Positions 42,960 to 51,599 of a stretch of DNA of 64,000 nt are shown here, piece after piece. A model generated the notes under the pieces. It ran no database searches. It had not been told where the DNA came from and worked only from the letters and a program-made list of their open reading frames with translations. Made by a program: the position numbers and the translations under genes. Every line of letters starts with the position of its first letter. Position 1 is the first letter of the stretch. This DNA comes from Leucobacter tardus (lineage in GTDB: Bacteria; Actinomycetota; Actinomycetes; Actinomycetales; Microbacteriaceae), in NCBI RefSeq assembly GCF_017583045.1, contig NZ_JAGFBF010000004.1, forward strand, positions 248,001 through 312,000, read 5' to 3'.

Positions 42960-44173
42960 GCGGCTTCCGTGTGCACGACCTCGTGCGCGAGTCGCTCGAG
43001 GGTGTGGGTGCGCGGCCCTCGCGCCTGTTCATCACCCTCGCCGGGACCGTGCTCGGTATCACCTCGCTCATCATGACCATCGGCATGGCGCAGACTGCCT
43101 CGGGGCAGATCGCGAGCCAGTTCGACGCGGTCGCCGCGACACGGGTGACGGTGGAGCCCGGGAAGACACCGGGGGAGGGCGACCGGGAGGGCAAGCCGAC
43201 CGCCCGCATCCCCTGGGACGCCCCCGAACGGGTGAGTGATCTGGCCGGTGTGGTCGATGCCGCACTGGTCGCCGAGCTGCCGGCAGGCATCACCGTCGAG
43301 GCGGTGCAGGTGCACGACCCCGCTGAGACGCCGCGGGCCCCGGCGGCGGTCGTCGCCGGAACCGCGGACCTCCTCGACGTCGTCCAGGGCACCGTCGAGA
43401 CCGGCAGGTGGTTCGACACCGGGTACGAGGCTCGCGCGGATCGCGTCGTCGTCCTTGGGGCGAACGCTGCGGAGAAGCTCGGCATCAACCGAGTGAGCGG
43501 TCAGCCTGCGATCTTCATCGATGACCGCGCCTACACCGTGATCGGGATCCTCGGTGACGTCGGAGCCCGGAAGACGCTCCTCGACACGGTCATCATTCCC
43601 GTGGCGACCGCGCGCGAGCAACTCGACCTGCGGGCTCCGTCGAGCCTCGACATCCGGATCGACATCGGAGCGGGACCGGTCGTCGCACGGCAGGCGCCCC
43701 TCGCCGTCGACCCGAACAATCCTGCGGGATACCGGGTCTCCGCACCGAGCTCGGGTGGTGCACTGCAGGAGGGCATCGAATCCGACATCAACGTGCTGTT
43801 CGTCGTCATCGGGGTGGTCGCCCTGCTCGGTGGCGGCATCGGGATCGCGAACGTCACCCTGCTCTCCGTCTCCGAACGTCGCGGTGAAATCGGGCTGAGA
43901 CGCGCGCTCGGGGCGAGAACCCGCGAGATCGCCCGACAGTTCATGCTCGAGTCGGTGACGACGGGACTGCTCGGCGGACTCATCGGTGTGGCGCTCGGGC
44001 TCTTCGGGCTGCTCGCGGTGTGTTTCGTACAGCAGTGGACGCCCGTGCTCGCCCCGTGGGCGGCTCCCGCCGGAGTGCTCCTCGGCGCGGTCGTCGGCTG
44101 GGCGGCGGGCACGTACCCGGCGCTCGCCGCCGCGCGCGTCGAACCCGTCGACGCGCTCAGGGACGGCGGGTAG
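42956..44173 (+). CDS. ABC exporter permease (MacB/FtsX type)
   Basis: 405 residues. One N-terminal helix, a MacB periplasmic core domain of about 200 residues, then three helices at the end. C-terminal FtsX segment includes GGIGIANVTLLSVSERRGEIGLRRALGA, with family motif SERRGEIGLRRALGA. Exports lipoproteins, peptides or toxins in the family. GTG at 42956 overlapping the ATPase stop. Last gene of the four-gene exporter. Confidence 0.92.
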   Translation: MSGFRVHDLVRESLEGVGARPSRLFITLAGTVLGITSLIMTIGMAQTASGQIASQFDAVAATRVTVEPGKTPGEGDREGKPTARIPWDAPERVSDLAGVVDAALVAELPAGITVEAVQVHDPAETPRAPAAVVAGTADLLDVVQGTVETGRWFDTGYEARADRVVVLGANAAEKLGINRVSGQPAIFIDDRAYTVIGILGDVGARKTLLDTVIIPVATAREQLDLRAPSSLDIRIDIGAGPVVARQAPLAVDPNNPAGYRVSAPSSGGALQEGIESDINVLFVVIGVVALLGGGIGIANVTLLSVSERRGEIGLRRALGARTREIARQFMLESVTTGLLGGLIGVALGLFGLLAVCFVQQWTPVLAPWAAPAGVLLGAVVGWAAGTYPALAAARVEPVDALRDGG

Positions 44174-44202
44174 TGCGGCGAGCACGGGTAGACTGGACGG
44201 CT

Positions 44203-45381
44203 GTGCCTCTCGTATCCGAATCGTCGCTGACTCGCCGCCGGTGGGCGCTGTGCACGCTGTTCCTCGTGCCCGGAGTGGCTCTCGCATCCTGGGTCACGCG
44301 CACGCCGGCGATCCGCGACCTGCTCGGTGCGTCGACCGCCGAGATGGGACTCGTCCTGTTCGGTCTCTCCATCGGGTCGATGGTCGGGATCCTGTCCTCC
44401 GGACCGCTCCTGAGCCGCTGGGGAGCCCGGCCGCTCATCGCCATCGGCATGGTCGGCATCATCGCGAGCATGCCGATGATCGCGTTCGGAGCGGCGTTGC
44501 AGGTGAACGTGGCGGTCGCGTTCGGTCTCGCCCTGTTCGGGCTCGGTATGGGCGGTTCCGAGGTGGCGCTGAACGTCGAGGGAGCCGATGTCGAACTGCA
44601 GTCCGGTCGCACGTTCCTGCCGCTGCTGCACGGGTGCTTCAGCCTCGGCACGTTCATCGGTGCGGTGCTCGGCATCGTGGCGACGGCGGTCGGATTCTCG
44701 GTCGTCGTCCATCTGATCGCCGTCGGCGTGCTGGCGGTCGGAGCAGCGCTCGCCAGCGTGCGGCATCTCCCGGCTCAGACCGGGCGACGGCCCGCTGCCG
44801 ACTCGGATGCTCCCGTCGACCGCCCGGCACCCGTCTGGCGCGACACCCGACTGCTCTGCATCGGGTTCATCGTGCTCGCGATGGCGCTCGCCGAAGGGAC
44901 GGCGACCGACTGGCTGCCGCTCATCATGGTCGACGGACACGGACTCGATGCGGCCCTCGGTTCGGCGGTGTTCGCGGTCTTCGCGGCGTCCATGACGATC
45001 GGCCGCTTCTGTGGCGGGCCGATCGTGCGCCGGTTCGGGCGCGCACCCGTGCTCGCGGTGAGCGCGGCGAGCGCCGTCGCGGGTCTGCTGCTCGTCTCGC
45101 TCGTCGACCATCAAGTCGTCGTCGGTGCCGCGGTCGTGCTGTGGGGTCTCGGGGCCTCGCTCGGGTTCCCGGTCGCGATCTCCGCGGCGGGCGCGTCGGG
45201 GGATCGTCCGACGGCCCGCGTCGCGCTCGTGACGGTGATGGGCTACCTCGCCTTCCTCGTCGGTCCGCCTGCACTCGGCTTCATCGGCGAGCACGTCGGC
45301 TTGCGCACCGCGCTGCTCGCGCCGATGGTCGTCGTCCTCGTCGCGATCTTCATGGCGCCGGCGACGCGCCTGCGGCGCTGA
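44203..45381 (+). CDS. MFS transporter
   Basis: 392 residues, about twelve helices. Helix 2-3 region GPLLSRWGARPLIAIGMVG is MFS-like, and FGLGMGGSEVALNVEGADVE resembles YfkF/fucose permease-type MFS proteins. GTG at 44203; TAGACT is eight bases before it (44189-44194) and no ribosome binding site is visible, so leaderless initiation is likely. The stop codon lies in the first of two tandem 19-base repeats. Substrate unknown. Confidence 0.83.
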   Translation: MPLVSESSLTRRRWALCTLFLVPGVALASWVTRTPAIRDLLGASTAEMGLVLFGLSIGSMVGILSSGPLLSRWGARPLIAIGMVGIIASMPMIAFGAALQVNVAVAFGLALFGLGMGGSEVALNVEGADVELQSGRTFLPLLHGCFSLGTFIGAVLGIVATAVGFSVVVHLIAVGVLAVGAALASVRHLPAQTGRRPAADSDAPVDRPAPVWRDTRLLCIGFIVLAMALAEGTATDWLPLIMVDGHGLDAALGSAVFAVFAASMTIGRFCGGPIVRRFGRAPVLAVSAASAVAGLLLVSLVDHQVVVGAAVVLWGLGASLGFPVAISAAGASGDRPTARVALVTVMGYLAFLVGPPALGFIGEHVGLRTALLAPMVVVLVAIFMAPATRLRR

Positions 45382-45406
45382 CCCGCACCTGCGGCGCCGA
45401 CCCGCG
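45369..45406. repeat. Two-unit 19-bp tandem repeat over the stop codon
   Basis: Units 45369-45387 and 45388-45406 are 17 of 19 identical (CCTGCGGCGCTGACCCGCA type). The first carries the MFS stop codon TGA; the second has CGA at the same place. It ends one base before the MtlR-like gene's stop. Confidence 0.75.
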
Positions 45407-45407
45407 C

Positions 45408-47327
45408 CTACCCGTCGATGACGGCGACGAGCTCGTCGAGGAATCGTTCGAAACTTGTCGCGGCGCGGACGATCCGTTGTGCGCTTTCGGGTTCGCTGAA
45501 GACCTCGACGAGCTGCTCGAAGACGGTTTGGAACGCTCCGCGGTCGTTCTCGCTGAAGGCGACGAGGGCGACGACCTGTACGCGCGATGCGCCCCACGCG
45601 ACGGACCCGCGCGCGACGCCGACGCTGATCGCCGTCCGCTTGGCGGTCATACGGAGGGCGTGCGGCACCGCGAGTGCCTCGGTGAACGCGGTCGACGACA
45701 TCCGTTCTCTGGCGATGGTGCGGTCGACGTAGGCGTCGTCGATGAGGTCCGCGGTCCGGAGCGGATCGGCGAGACGCTGGATGATCGCTTCGTCGCCCGC
45801 GTCGGGGAGCGGTGAGAGGAACGCCTCTGCCGAGAAGTACCGTGAGAGCTCGTCGCGGAGCCGTGTCAGTCTGCGCGCGCGCCGGCGCCGTGCCGCGGCG
45901 ACCTGAATGCGGTCGACATCGGACTCGGTGAGGAACGGAGGGATGCGGACGACGCGGTCGGAGCTTCTTCCCGGGTCGATGGTGGAGAGGACGAGGTCGG
46001 TGTCGATCGTCTCCCAGTCGGGGTCGACGCGTGTGTCGACGCGGGTGATCTCGATGGAGGTGCCGAGCGAACGGTCGACGCTCGCACGCAGGAGTTCGCG
46101 CATCTCGGCGTACCCCGGGCAGACGATGGTCGCGGTGAGTGCAGTGTCCGCTGACCGGCTGCGCTCGAGCCGCCCGCCGACGTGCATCGCGATGTAGGCG
46201 ATCTCGTCGTCGTGCAGTCCGACGCCGAGCCGCTCTCTCAGCCCGCTGGCCATGGCGACCGCGATCTCGAAGATCATCGGGTACGAGGTCTTCAGCGAGC
46301 GGGTGAGGGGATTGCGCGACCATGACTGCTGCGCGATCCGGCGCTGCAGGTTCTGCACGTGCAGGGCGAGGCGCAGCACGAACGCGTCGTCGGCGAGGTC
46401 GACACCGTAGTCGTGCGAGGCGCGCTCGACTGTCGACCGGACGGCGTCGAGCACAGGAGGGGCGATGCCGTCTCTCGCGACGTCCGTCGTGTCGCGGTCG
46501 GGGGTGACGACACGGGTGAGCAGGAGCGCCGCCAAGTGATCGCGATCGCCGGCCCCGAGCGAGATCCCGAGGTGCTCGGCGCACAGCCGTCCGACGAGCG
46601 CGCCGAGTTCCCTGACCTCCGGCGGAGCCGAGTGCTCACCGCTTTCCGTGTCGAGCACCCGGCCGGAGGACACGCGGTCGGCGGCGATCACGATGTGCAG
46701 CAGCACGTCGGTGATCGCCAGCTCATTGACGAAGTAGTCGAGCTCTTGGAGTTCGTGCACGAGCGCCGACTTGAACGGTGCGACGGCGGTGTGGGGGATC
46801 GCGCTGTCGACGAGCACCCGCGGCACGGCCGAGGGCAGGAGCGAACCTGCCTCGATCTCGTCGTGCACGAGTCTGCTGAGCAGCGCCCGCTCCGCCTCTT
46901 CGCTGCCGTGCAGACGAACGACATCACGGTCGCGTTCGAGAGCGAGCTCGGTGCCGGCGAGGAGGGACCGCACGCGCGCGAGGTCGGCATCGAGCGTGGC
47001 GTCGCTCACGTGGAGCTGCGCGGCGGTGTCGTGGACGTCGATCCCTGACGGGGCATTCAAGAGCACGCGCACGATCCGATGCAGACGGTCGCGCGGCGTC
47101 GCCTCGGTTCGGGCGTCGAGCGCTCGGTGCGCCGAGGGTCCGGCGCGGTATCCGGCCGGTCCCGAGGTCACGGCATCGCCCACGGGCACGCGCGCGTTCA
47201 CGGCGGACACGTAGGAGCGAATGCTGCGGGGGGTCACGCCCATCACGTCTGCGAGCTGACCGGCCGTCGCCCAGCCATCGCGTCGCAGCAGGTCCGCGAG
47301 CAGCTGATCCTGACGTCGTCGCGACAT
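45408..47327 (-). CDS. PTS-regulated transcription activator (MtlR/BglG type)
   Basis: 639 residues. HTH at about 8-55, second winged HTH at about 80-150, two PRD domains (about 165-400, with regulatory His in HVQNL and MHVGG), an EIIB-like domain with VCPGYAEM and a C-terminal EIIA-like domain with VPHALR. This is the layout of MtlR, which senses sugar through PTS phosphorylation. Divergent from the mannitol PTS genes across 132 bases that hold a palindrome at 47417-47430, a sensible operator. The name is not assigned as identity with MtlR is inferred from context. Confidence 0.9.
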   Translation of the reverse strand: MSRRRQDQLLADLLRRDGWATAGQLADVMGVTPRSIRSYVSAVNARVPVGDAVTSGPAGYRAGPSAHRALDARTEATPRDRLHRIVRVLLNAPSGIDVHDTAAQLHVSDATLDADLARVRSLLAGTELALERDRDVVRLHGSEEAERALLSRLVHDEIEAGSLLPSAVPRVLVDSAIPHTAVAPFKSALVHELQELDYFVNELAITDVLLHIVIAADRVSSGRVLDTESGEHSAPPEVRELGALVGRLCAEHLGISLGAGDRDHLAALLLTRVVTPDRDTTDVARDGIAPPVLDAVRSTVERASHDYGVDLADDAFVLRLALHVQNLQRRIAQQSWSRNPLTRSLKTSYPMIFEIAVAMASGLRERLGVGLHDDEIAYIAMHVGGRLERSRSADTALTATIVCPGYAEMRELLRASVDRSLGTSIEITRVDTRVDPDWETIDTDLVLSTIDPGRSSDRVVRIPPFLTESDVDRIQVAAARRRRARRLTRLRDELSRYFSAEAFLSPLPDAGDEAIIQRLADPLRTADLIDDAYVDRTIARERMSSTAFTEALAVPHALRMTAKRTAISVGVARGSVAWGASRVQVVALVAFSENDRGAFQTVFEQLVEVFSEPESAQRIVRAATSFERFLDELVAVIDG

Positions 47328-47416
47328 GAGCCCCCTCCCGGCATCTGGTCCATCCTCTCATCACTCCGGCGTTCACGGGGGTTTCCGCAGGGGCGGAAGG
47401 GAATGTGGTGGCGGCC

Positions 47417-47430
47417 GGATCGCGCGATCC
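47417..47430. promoter_or_regulatory. Candidate operator palindrome
   Basis: Perfect 14-base palindrome GGATCGCGCGATCC in the intergenic region between the MtlR-like gene and the PTS genes; GACAAT (47432-47437) just after it is a possible -10 of the PTS operon. Binding by the MtlR-like protein is inference. Confidence 0.45.
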
Positions 47431-47459
47431 CGACAATGGGAATCGTGGGAGAGGCATCA

Positions 47460-47762
47460 ATGAAGATCCTGGTGATGTGCGGCGCTGGTGCGTCGAGCAC
47501 GTTCATCGCGCAGCGACTGCGCCGCGCCGCCGAGGCCGCAGGCCTCGACTGGAGCACGGTCGCCGGGAGCGATCGCCTCATCCGGGATCATCCCGATGCC
47601 GACCTCGTTCTGCTCGGCCCGCACCTCGCGGATCGCGCAGCCGAACTGCGGTCGTCCGGCTCGCGCGCGCGTTTCGCGGTGCTCGAACCGGACGTCTACG
47701 CCGACCTCGACGGATCGCGCACCCTGCACTGGGTGCGCGCATTCCTGCGTGGAGCGGTGTGA
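47460..47762 (+). CDS. Small PTS EIIB-like protein (lactose/cellobiose type)
   Basis: 100 residues. Starts MKILVMCGAGASSTFIAQRL, matching the phosphorylatable Cys loop (CxxGxSTS) of EIIB-Lac/Chb proteins; the rest fits the four-stranded fold. MtlA downstream already has its own EIIB, so this is either a second phosphocarrier or a regulator partner. ATG at 47460 preceded by GAGAGG. First gene of the mannitol PTS operon, 78 bases before mtlA. Confidence 0.8.
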   Translation: MKILVMCGAGASSTFIAQRLRRAAEAAGLDWSTVAGSDRLIRDHPDADLVLLGPHLADRAAELRSSGSRARFAVLEPDVYADLDGSRTLHWVRAFLRGAV

Positions 47763-47840
47763 TGCTCTTCCCCATCCACGAACGCGGGGCAGCGACCGGG
47801 TGCCCCGCACACCCGCACACCATCGAATCAGGAGACTGAC

Positions 47841-49439
47841 ATGACAACGACGTCCGCCTCGCAGGAGGCGCAGCCGCGCACGGGAGGGGTGCGCGTGCGC
47901 GTGCAGCGCTTCGGCACCTTCCTCTCCGGCATGATCATGCCGAATATTCCCGCGCTCATCGCCTGGGGCATCTTCACGGCCTTCTTCATCGATGTGGGGT
48001 GGACCCCGAACGAAGGGCTCGCCACGATCGTGGGGCCGTTCATCCACTACTTGCTTCCGCTGATCATCGCCTACACGGGCGGGTACATGGTGTACCAGCA
48101 GCGCGGAGGCGTGGTCGCCACGATTGCGACCATGGGCGCGATCGCCGGTTCCGATCTGCTGATCGCCGACTTCAACGCCGAACTGCTCGCCGCCGACCCG
48201 AACGCCGCGCCGCTCGGTGAGGTGCACATGTTCATCGGAGCGATGATTCTTGCCCCGATCGCGGGCTTCTCCATGAAGTGGCTCGACAAGCTCTGGGCCG
48301 ACAAGATCAAGTCGGGCTTCGAGATGCTGGTGAACATGTTCTCGGCCGGCATCTGGGGCTTCGTGCTCGCGATCGTCGGGTTCTACCCGATCGCATGGGT
48401 CGTGAACGGGCTCATGAGCGCCCTCAGCACCGCGGTCGAGTTCCTCGTCGCCAGCAACCTGCTCCCGCTCACGAGCATCCTGATCGAACCGGCGAAGGTG
48501 CTGTTCCTCAACAATGCGGTGAACCACGGCGTGCTCACGCCGCTCGGCACGCAGGAGGCGGCCGACTCGGGTTCGTCGATCCTGTTCCTGCTCGAGGCGA
48601 ACCCCGGCCCGGGTCTCGGTCTGCTCCTCGCGTTCGCGATCTTCGGGATCGGCGCTGCGCGCGCCTCGGCACCCGGTGCGGCGCTCATCCAGTTCGTCGG
48701 CGGCATCCACGAGGTGTACTTCCCGTACGCGCTCATGAAGCCGACCCTCATCATCGCTCTGATCTTCGGCGGCATGACCGGTGTGACGACGAACATGCTG
48801 CTCGGCGGTGCACTGCGCGCTCCCGCGGCACCCGGCAGCATCATCGCGGTGCTCGCGCAGACGGCGAGCGGATCGTACTTCGCCGTGATCCTGTCGGTGA
48901 TCCTCTCGACGGCGGTGACGTTCATCATCGCCTCGATCATTCTGCGGTCCTCGCGCAAGCGCGATCTCGCGGCGGCCGAGTCCGGCGGCGACGCCTTCGG
49001 CGCGGCGATCAGCCAGACCGAGCGGAACAAGGGCAAGTCCTCGTCCGCGCTCAGTGGCCTGCGCACGGATGCGGATGCGGAAAGCGCCGGCGCGACGGCG
49101 GGAGCCACAGCCACAGCCACAGCCACAGCCGCCGCCGACACACCGATCGACACGATCATCTTCGCCTGCGACGCGGGCATGGGGTCCTCCGCGATGGGGG
49201 CGAGCGTGCTCCGCAACAAGCTGAAGAAGGCGGGCGTCACCGATGTCAGCGTGACGAACAGCGCGATCGCGAATCTCACGACCAACGTCGATCTCGTCAT
49301 CACGCAGCAGCAGTTGACCGATCGCGCTCAGGAGAAGACGCCCGACGCGATTCACGTCTCCGTCGACAACTTCATGAACTCGCCGAAGTACGATGAGGTC
49401 GTGGAAATGGTCCGCAAGAACCGGGAGGAACAGCAGTGA
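47841..49439 (+). CDS. mtlA: PTS mannitol-specific EIICB
   Basis: 532 residues. EIIC membrane part (about 1-345) has SGMIMPNIPALIAWG and the substrate region NNAVNHGVLTPLG ahead of ESGSS-like loop; linker (about 375-435) is low-complexity with a ThrAla run; EIIB part has FACDAGMGSSAMGASVL with the phosphorylated Cys. Uptake and phosphorylation of mannitol. The linker DNA carries four CCACAG units. ATG at 47841 follows AGGAG. Overlaps mtlF. Confidence 0.93.
   Translation: MTTTSASQEAQPRTGGVRVRVQRFGTFLSGMIMPNIPALIAWGIFTAFFIDVGWTPNEGLATIVGPFIHYLLPLIIAYTGGYMVYQQRGGVVATIATMGAIAGSDLLIADFNAELLAADPNAAPLGEVHMFIGAMILAPIAGFSMKWLDKLWADKIKSGFEMLVNMFSAGIWGFVLAIVGFYPIAWVVNGLMSALSTAVEFLVASNLLPLTSILIEPAKVLFLNNAVNHGVLTPLGTQEAADSGSSILFLLEANPGPGLGLLLAFAIFGIGAARASAPGAALIQFVGGIHEVYFPYALMKPTLIIALIFGGMTGVTTNMLLGGALRAPAAPGSIIAVLAQTASGSYFAVILSVILSTAVTFIIASIILRSSRKRDLAAAESGGDAFGAAISQTERNKGKSSSALSGLRTDADAESAGATAGATATATATAAADTPIDTIIFACDAGMGSSAMGASVLRNKLKKAGVTDVSVTNSAIANLTTNVDLVITQQQLTDRAQEKTPDAIHVSVDNFMNSPKYDEVVEMVRKNREEQQ
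49105..49128 (+). repeat. Hexanucleotide tandem repeat in the MtlA linker
   Basis: Four perfect CCACAG units encoding a Thr-Ala run between EIIC and EIIB. Slippage would change linker length by two residues without frameshift. Confidence 0.85.
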
Positions 49440-49867
49440 GCGTACTCGATCTCGACCGCATCAAGATCCACGAGGGCAGCGCGACCCGGGAGGAGGCCCT
49501 CCGTGAGGCCTCCGACCTGCTCGTCGCCGCGGGGGCTGTGACGCCCGAGTATCTCGACGCCATGCGTCAGCGCGAGGAGACGGTCTCCACCTTTATGGGC
49601 AACGGTCTCGCGATTCCGCACGGCACGAACGATGCGAAGAGCGCGATTCTCGCCTCCGCCCTCTCCGTCGTGCGCTACGACGGCGGGGTCGACTGGGGCG
49701 GCGAGCGAGCCACCTTCGTGGTCGGCATCGCAGGCAAGGGCGACGAGCACCTCGAAATCCTGTCGCAGATCGCCGTGCTCTTCTCCGAAGAAGACGAGGT
49801 CGCGAAACTGAATGCGGCTGCGACTCCTGACGAGCTGTTCGCCCTGTTCTCGGGGGTGAACGACTGA
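49436..49867 (+). CDS. mtlF: PTS mannitol-specific EIIA
   Basis: 143 residues. Active-site His in FMGNGLAIPHGTND; also EETVSTFMG and LFSEEDEV typical for EIIA-Mtl. Receives phosphate from HPr and passes it to the MtlA EIIB domain. GTG at 49436 overlapping the mtlA stop; its stop overlaps the mtlD ATG by one base. Confidence 0.93.
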   Translation: MSVLDLDRIKIHEGSATREEALREASDLLVAAGAVTPEYLDAMRQREETVSTFMGNGLAIPHGTNDAKSAILASALSVVRYDGGVDWGGERATFVVGIAGKGDEHLEILSQIAVLFSEEDEVAKLNAAATPDELFALFSGVND

Positions 49868-51009
49868 TGCACGCCGTCCACTTCGGGGCCGGCAACATCG
49901 GCCGGGGCTTCGTCGGACTCCTGCTCCATCAGGGCGGGTACGATCTGGTCTTCTCCGATGTCGCCGGCCCCCTCGTGGACGCCGTGAATGCCGCCGAGCG
50001 ATACACCGTCCGCGAGGCGGGCCCCGGGGGTGTCGACCACGAGGTCACGGGGTTCCGCGCGATCAACAGCGCCGAGGATCCCGATGCGGTCATCGACGCC
50101 ATCGCGACCGCGGACATCGTGACGACGGCCGTCGGCGTCACGGTGCTGCGTTTCGTGGCCCCGCTCATCGCCGCGGGAATCGAGCGCCGTTCGTCGGAGA
50201 CGCCGCTGGTGGTGATGGCGTGCGAGAACGCGATCCGGGCCACCGATCAGCTGCGCGACGAAGTGGCGTCGGCGCTCGGCGACCCGGCGCTTCTGGGCCG
50301 GGCGCGGTTCGCGAACACGGCGGTCGATCGGATCGTGCCGGCCCCGCAGGGCGGCACGGGTATCGACGTGACGGTCGAACCCTACTTCGAGTGGGCGATC
50401 GAGTCGACGCCGCTCGCCGACGTATCGGTGCACATTCCCGGGGCGCACTTCGTCGACGACCTCGGCCCGTACATCGAGCGGAAGCTGTTCACCGTCAACA
50501 CGGGTCACGCGGCGACCGCGTATCTCGGCGCCCAGCGCGGGCACGAGCGGATCGCGGAGGCGCTCGGAGATCTGTCGGTGTCGACGGCGGTCGAAGCGAC
50601 GCTGCGGGAGACCTCGGCGGTGCTGCGCGCCGTGCACGGCTTCTCGGACGCCGAGCTCGCGGAATACCGTGCGACGATTCTGGATCGCTTCCGCAATCCG
50701 GAGTTGCCCGACACCGTGCACCGCGTGGGCCGGCAGCCGATGCGGAAGCTGTCGCGGAACGACCGGTTCATCGGTCCCGCAGCTATGGCTGCGGAGCGCG
50801 GACTATCCACTGACGCTCTGATCGGAGCGGTGCGCGCGGCGCTCGACTTCGCCGACACCGACGACGAGCAGGCCGTCGAGTTGCAGGCGCTGCTGGGCGC
50901 GGAGTCCGCGGAGGTGGTCACCTCACGGCTGACCGGTCTCGACAACGCCCACCCGCTCTTCGCGGCGGTGCGCGAGGCGGTCGCTCAGCGTCAGTCCGTG
51001 CTGCGGTAG
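49867..51009 (+). CDS. mtlD: Mannitol-1-phosphate 5-dehydrogenase
   Basis: 380 residues. NAD-binding GAGNIGRGFVG at the start; catalytic domain segment ENAIRATDQLRDEV and KLFTVNTGHAATAYLG (Asn/His region). Converts mannitol-1-P to fructose-6-P. Completes the mannitol operon. Its end overlaps the convergent membrane protein gene by 19 bases. Confidence 0.95.
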   Translation: MHAVHFGAGNIGRGFVGLLLHQGGYDLVFSDVAGPLVDAVNAAERYTVREAGPGGVDHEVTGFRAINSAEDPDAVIDAIATADIVTTAVGVTVLRFVAPLIAAGIERRSSETPLVVMACENAIRATDQLRDEVASALGDPALLGRARFANTAVDRIVPAPQGGTGIDVTVEPYFEWAIESTPLADVSVHIPGAHFVDDLGPYIERKLFTVNTGHAATAYLGAQRGHERIAEALGDLSVSTAVEATLRETSAVLRAVHGFSDAELAEYRATILDRFRNPELPDTVHRVGRQPMRKLSRNDRFIGPAAMAAERGLSTDALIGAVRAALDFADTDDEQAVELQALLGAESAEVVTSRLTGLDNAHPLFAAVREAVAQRQSVLR

Positions 51010-51599
51010 CGTTCGAACGCGAACGGACGCCAAGCGAACGCGATTCCGACGATGAGCGCGCCGAGTCCGCCCGCCGCCATGTCGCCGATGGTGTCGTCGT
51101 ACGTCGTATAGATGTCCTCCGTCACGTACTCGAACCCCACCCACTCGACGAGCTCCCACAGCGCGCTCACGGCGAACCCGATGAGCGCGCTGTGGGTGAT
51201 CGCGGTGCGGCGCAGGAACGTGGACTCCGCAGGAGCGGGAACGATGCGCAGGCGCGCGAGGAGCAGATACGCCATCGGCGCGAGCACCCCGGTGCAGACG
51301 AGGTGCACGATCGTGTCCCAGCCGAGGAAGCTGCGGTACAGATCCCAGACATTGCTCCATGCGGCGATGAGCACCGTGATCGAGAACGCGATGTCGAAAC
51401 CGGATCGCGCCCCGACGAATCGCGGCAGCATGAGCGCGGGCAGCACGAAGGCCAGGATCCCCGCGTCCGTCAGCGAGCCCCAGATGGCGGCGCCGATCAC
51501 GCCGAGCACGCCCACGGCGCGCAGGCCATCGGCGACCCAGTCGCCCGCGCTGCTCGGTCCGCGCAGGAAGTTGTCTCGCATCCGCGTGCGCGTGGTCAT
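50991..51599 (-). CDS. YjdF/DUF2238-like membrane protein
   Basis: 202 residues, about six hydrophobic helices. Family-like residues: YRSFLGWDTIVHLVCTG (W-D...H) and VSALWELVEWVGFEY (W-E...E-W), separated by about 50 residues. Function unknown. ATG at 51599 with GGAGAGG upstream. Part of a three-gene minus-strand run with a phosphodiesterase-type hydrolase and a glycosyltransferase, overlapping each by four bases. Confidence 0.75.
   Translation of the reverse strand: MTTRTRMRDNFLRGPSSAGDWVADGLRAVGVLGVIGAAIWGSLTDAGILAFVLPALMLPRFVGARSGFDIAFSITVLIAAWSNVWDLYRSFLGWDTIVHLVCTGVLAPMAYLLLARLRIVPAPAESTFLRRTAITHSALIGFAVSALWELVEWVGFEYVTEDIYTTYDDTIGDMAAGGLGALIVGIAFAWRPFAFERYRSTD

Noticed and set aside
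43531-46584. Minus-strand frame of about 1,000 codons.
   Set aside because: Arg/His-rich shadow of the permease, MFS and regulator genes; high G+C makes long antisense frames common.
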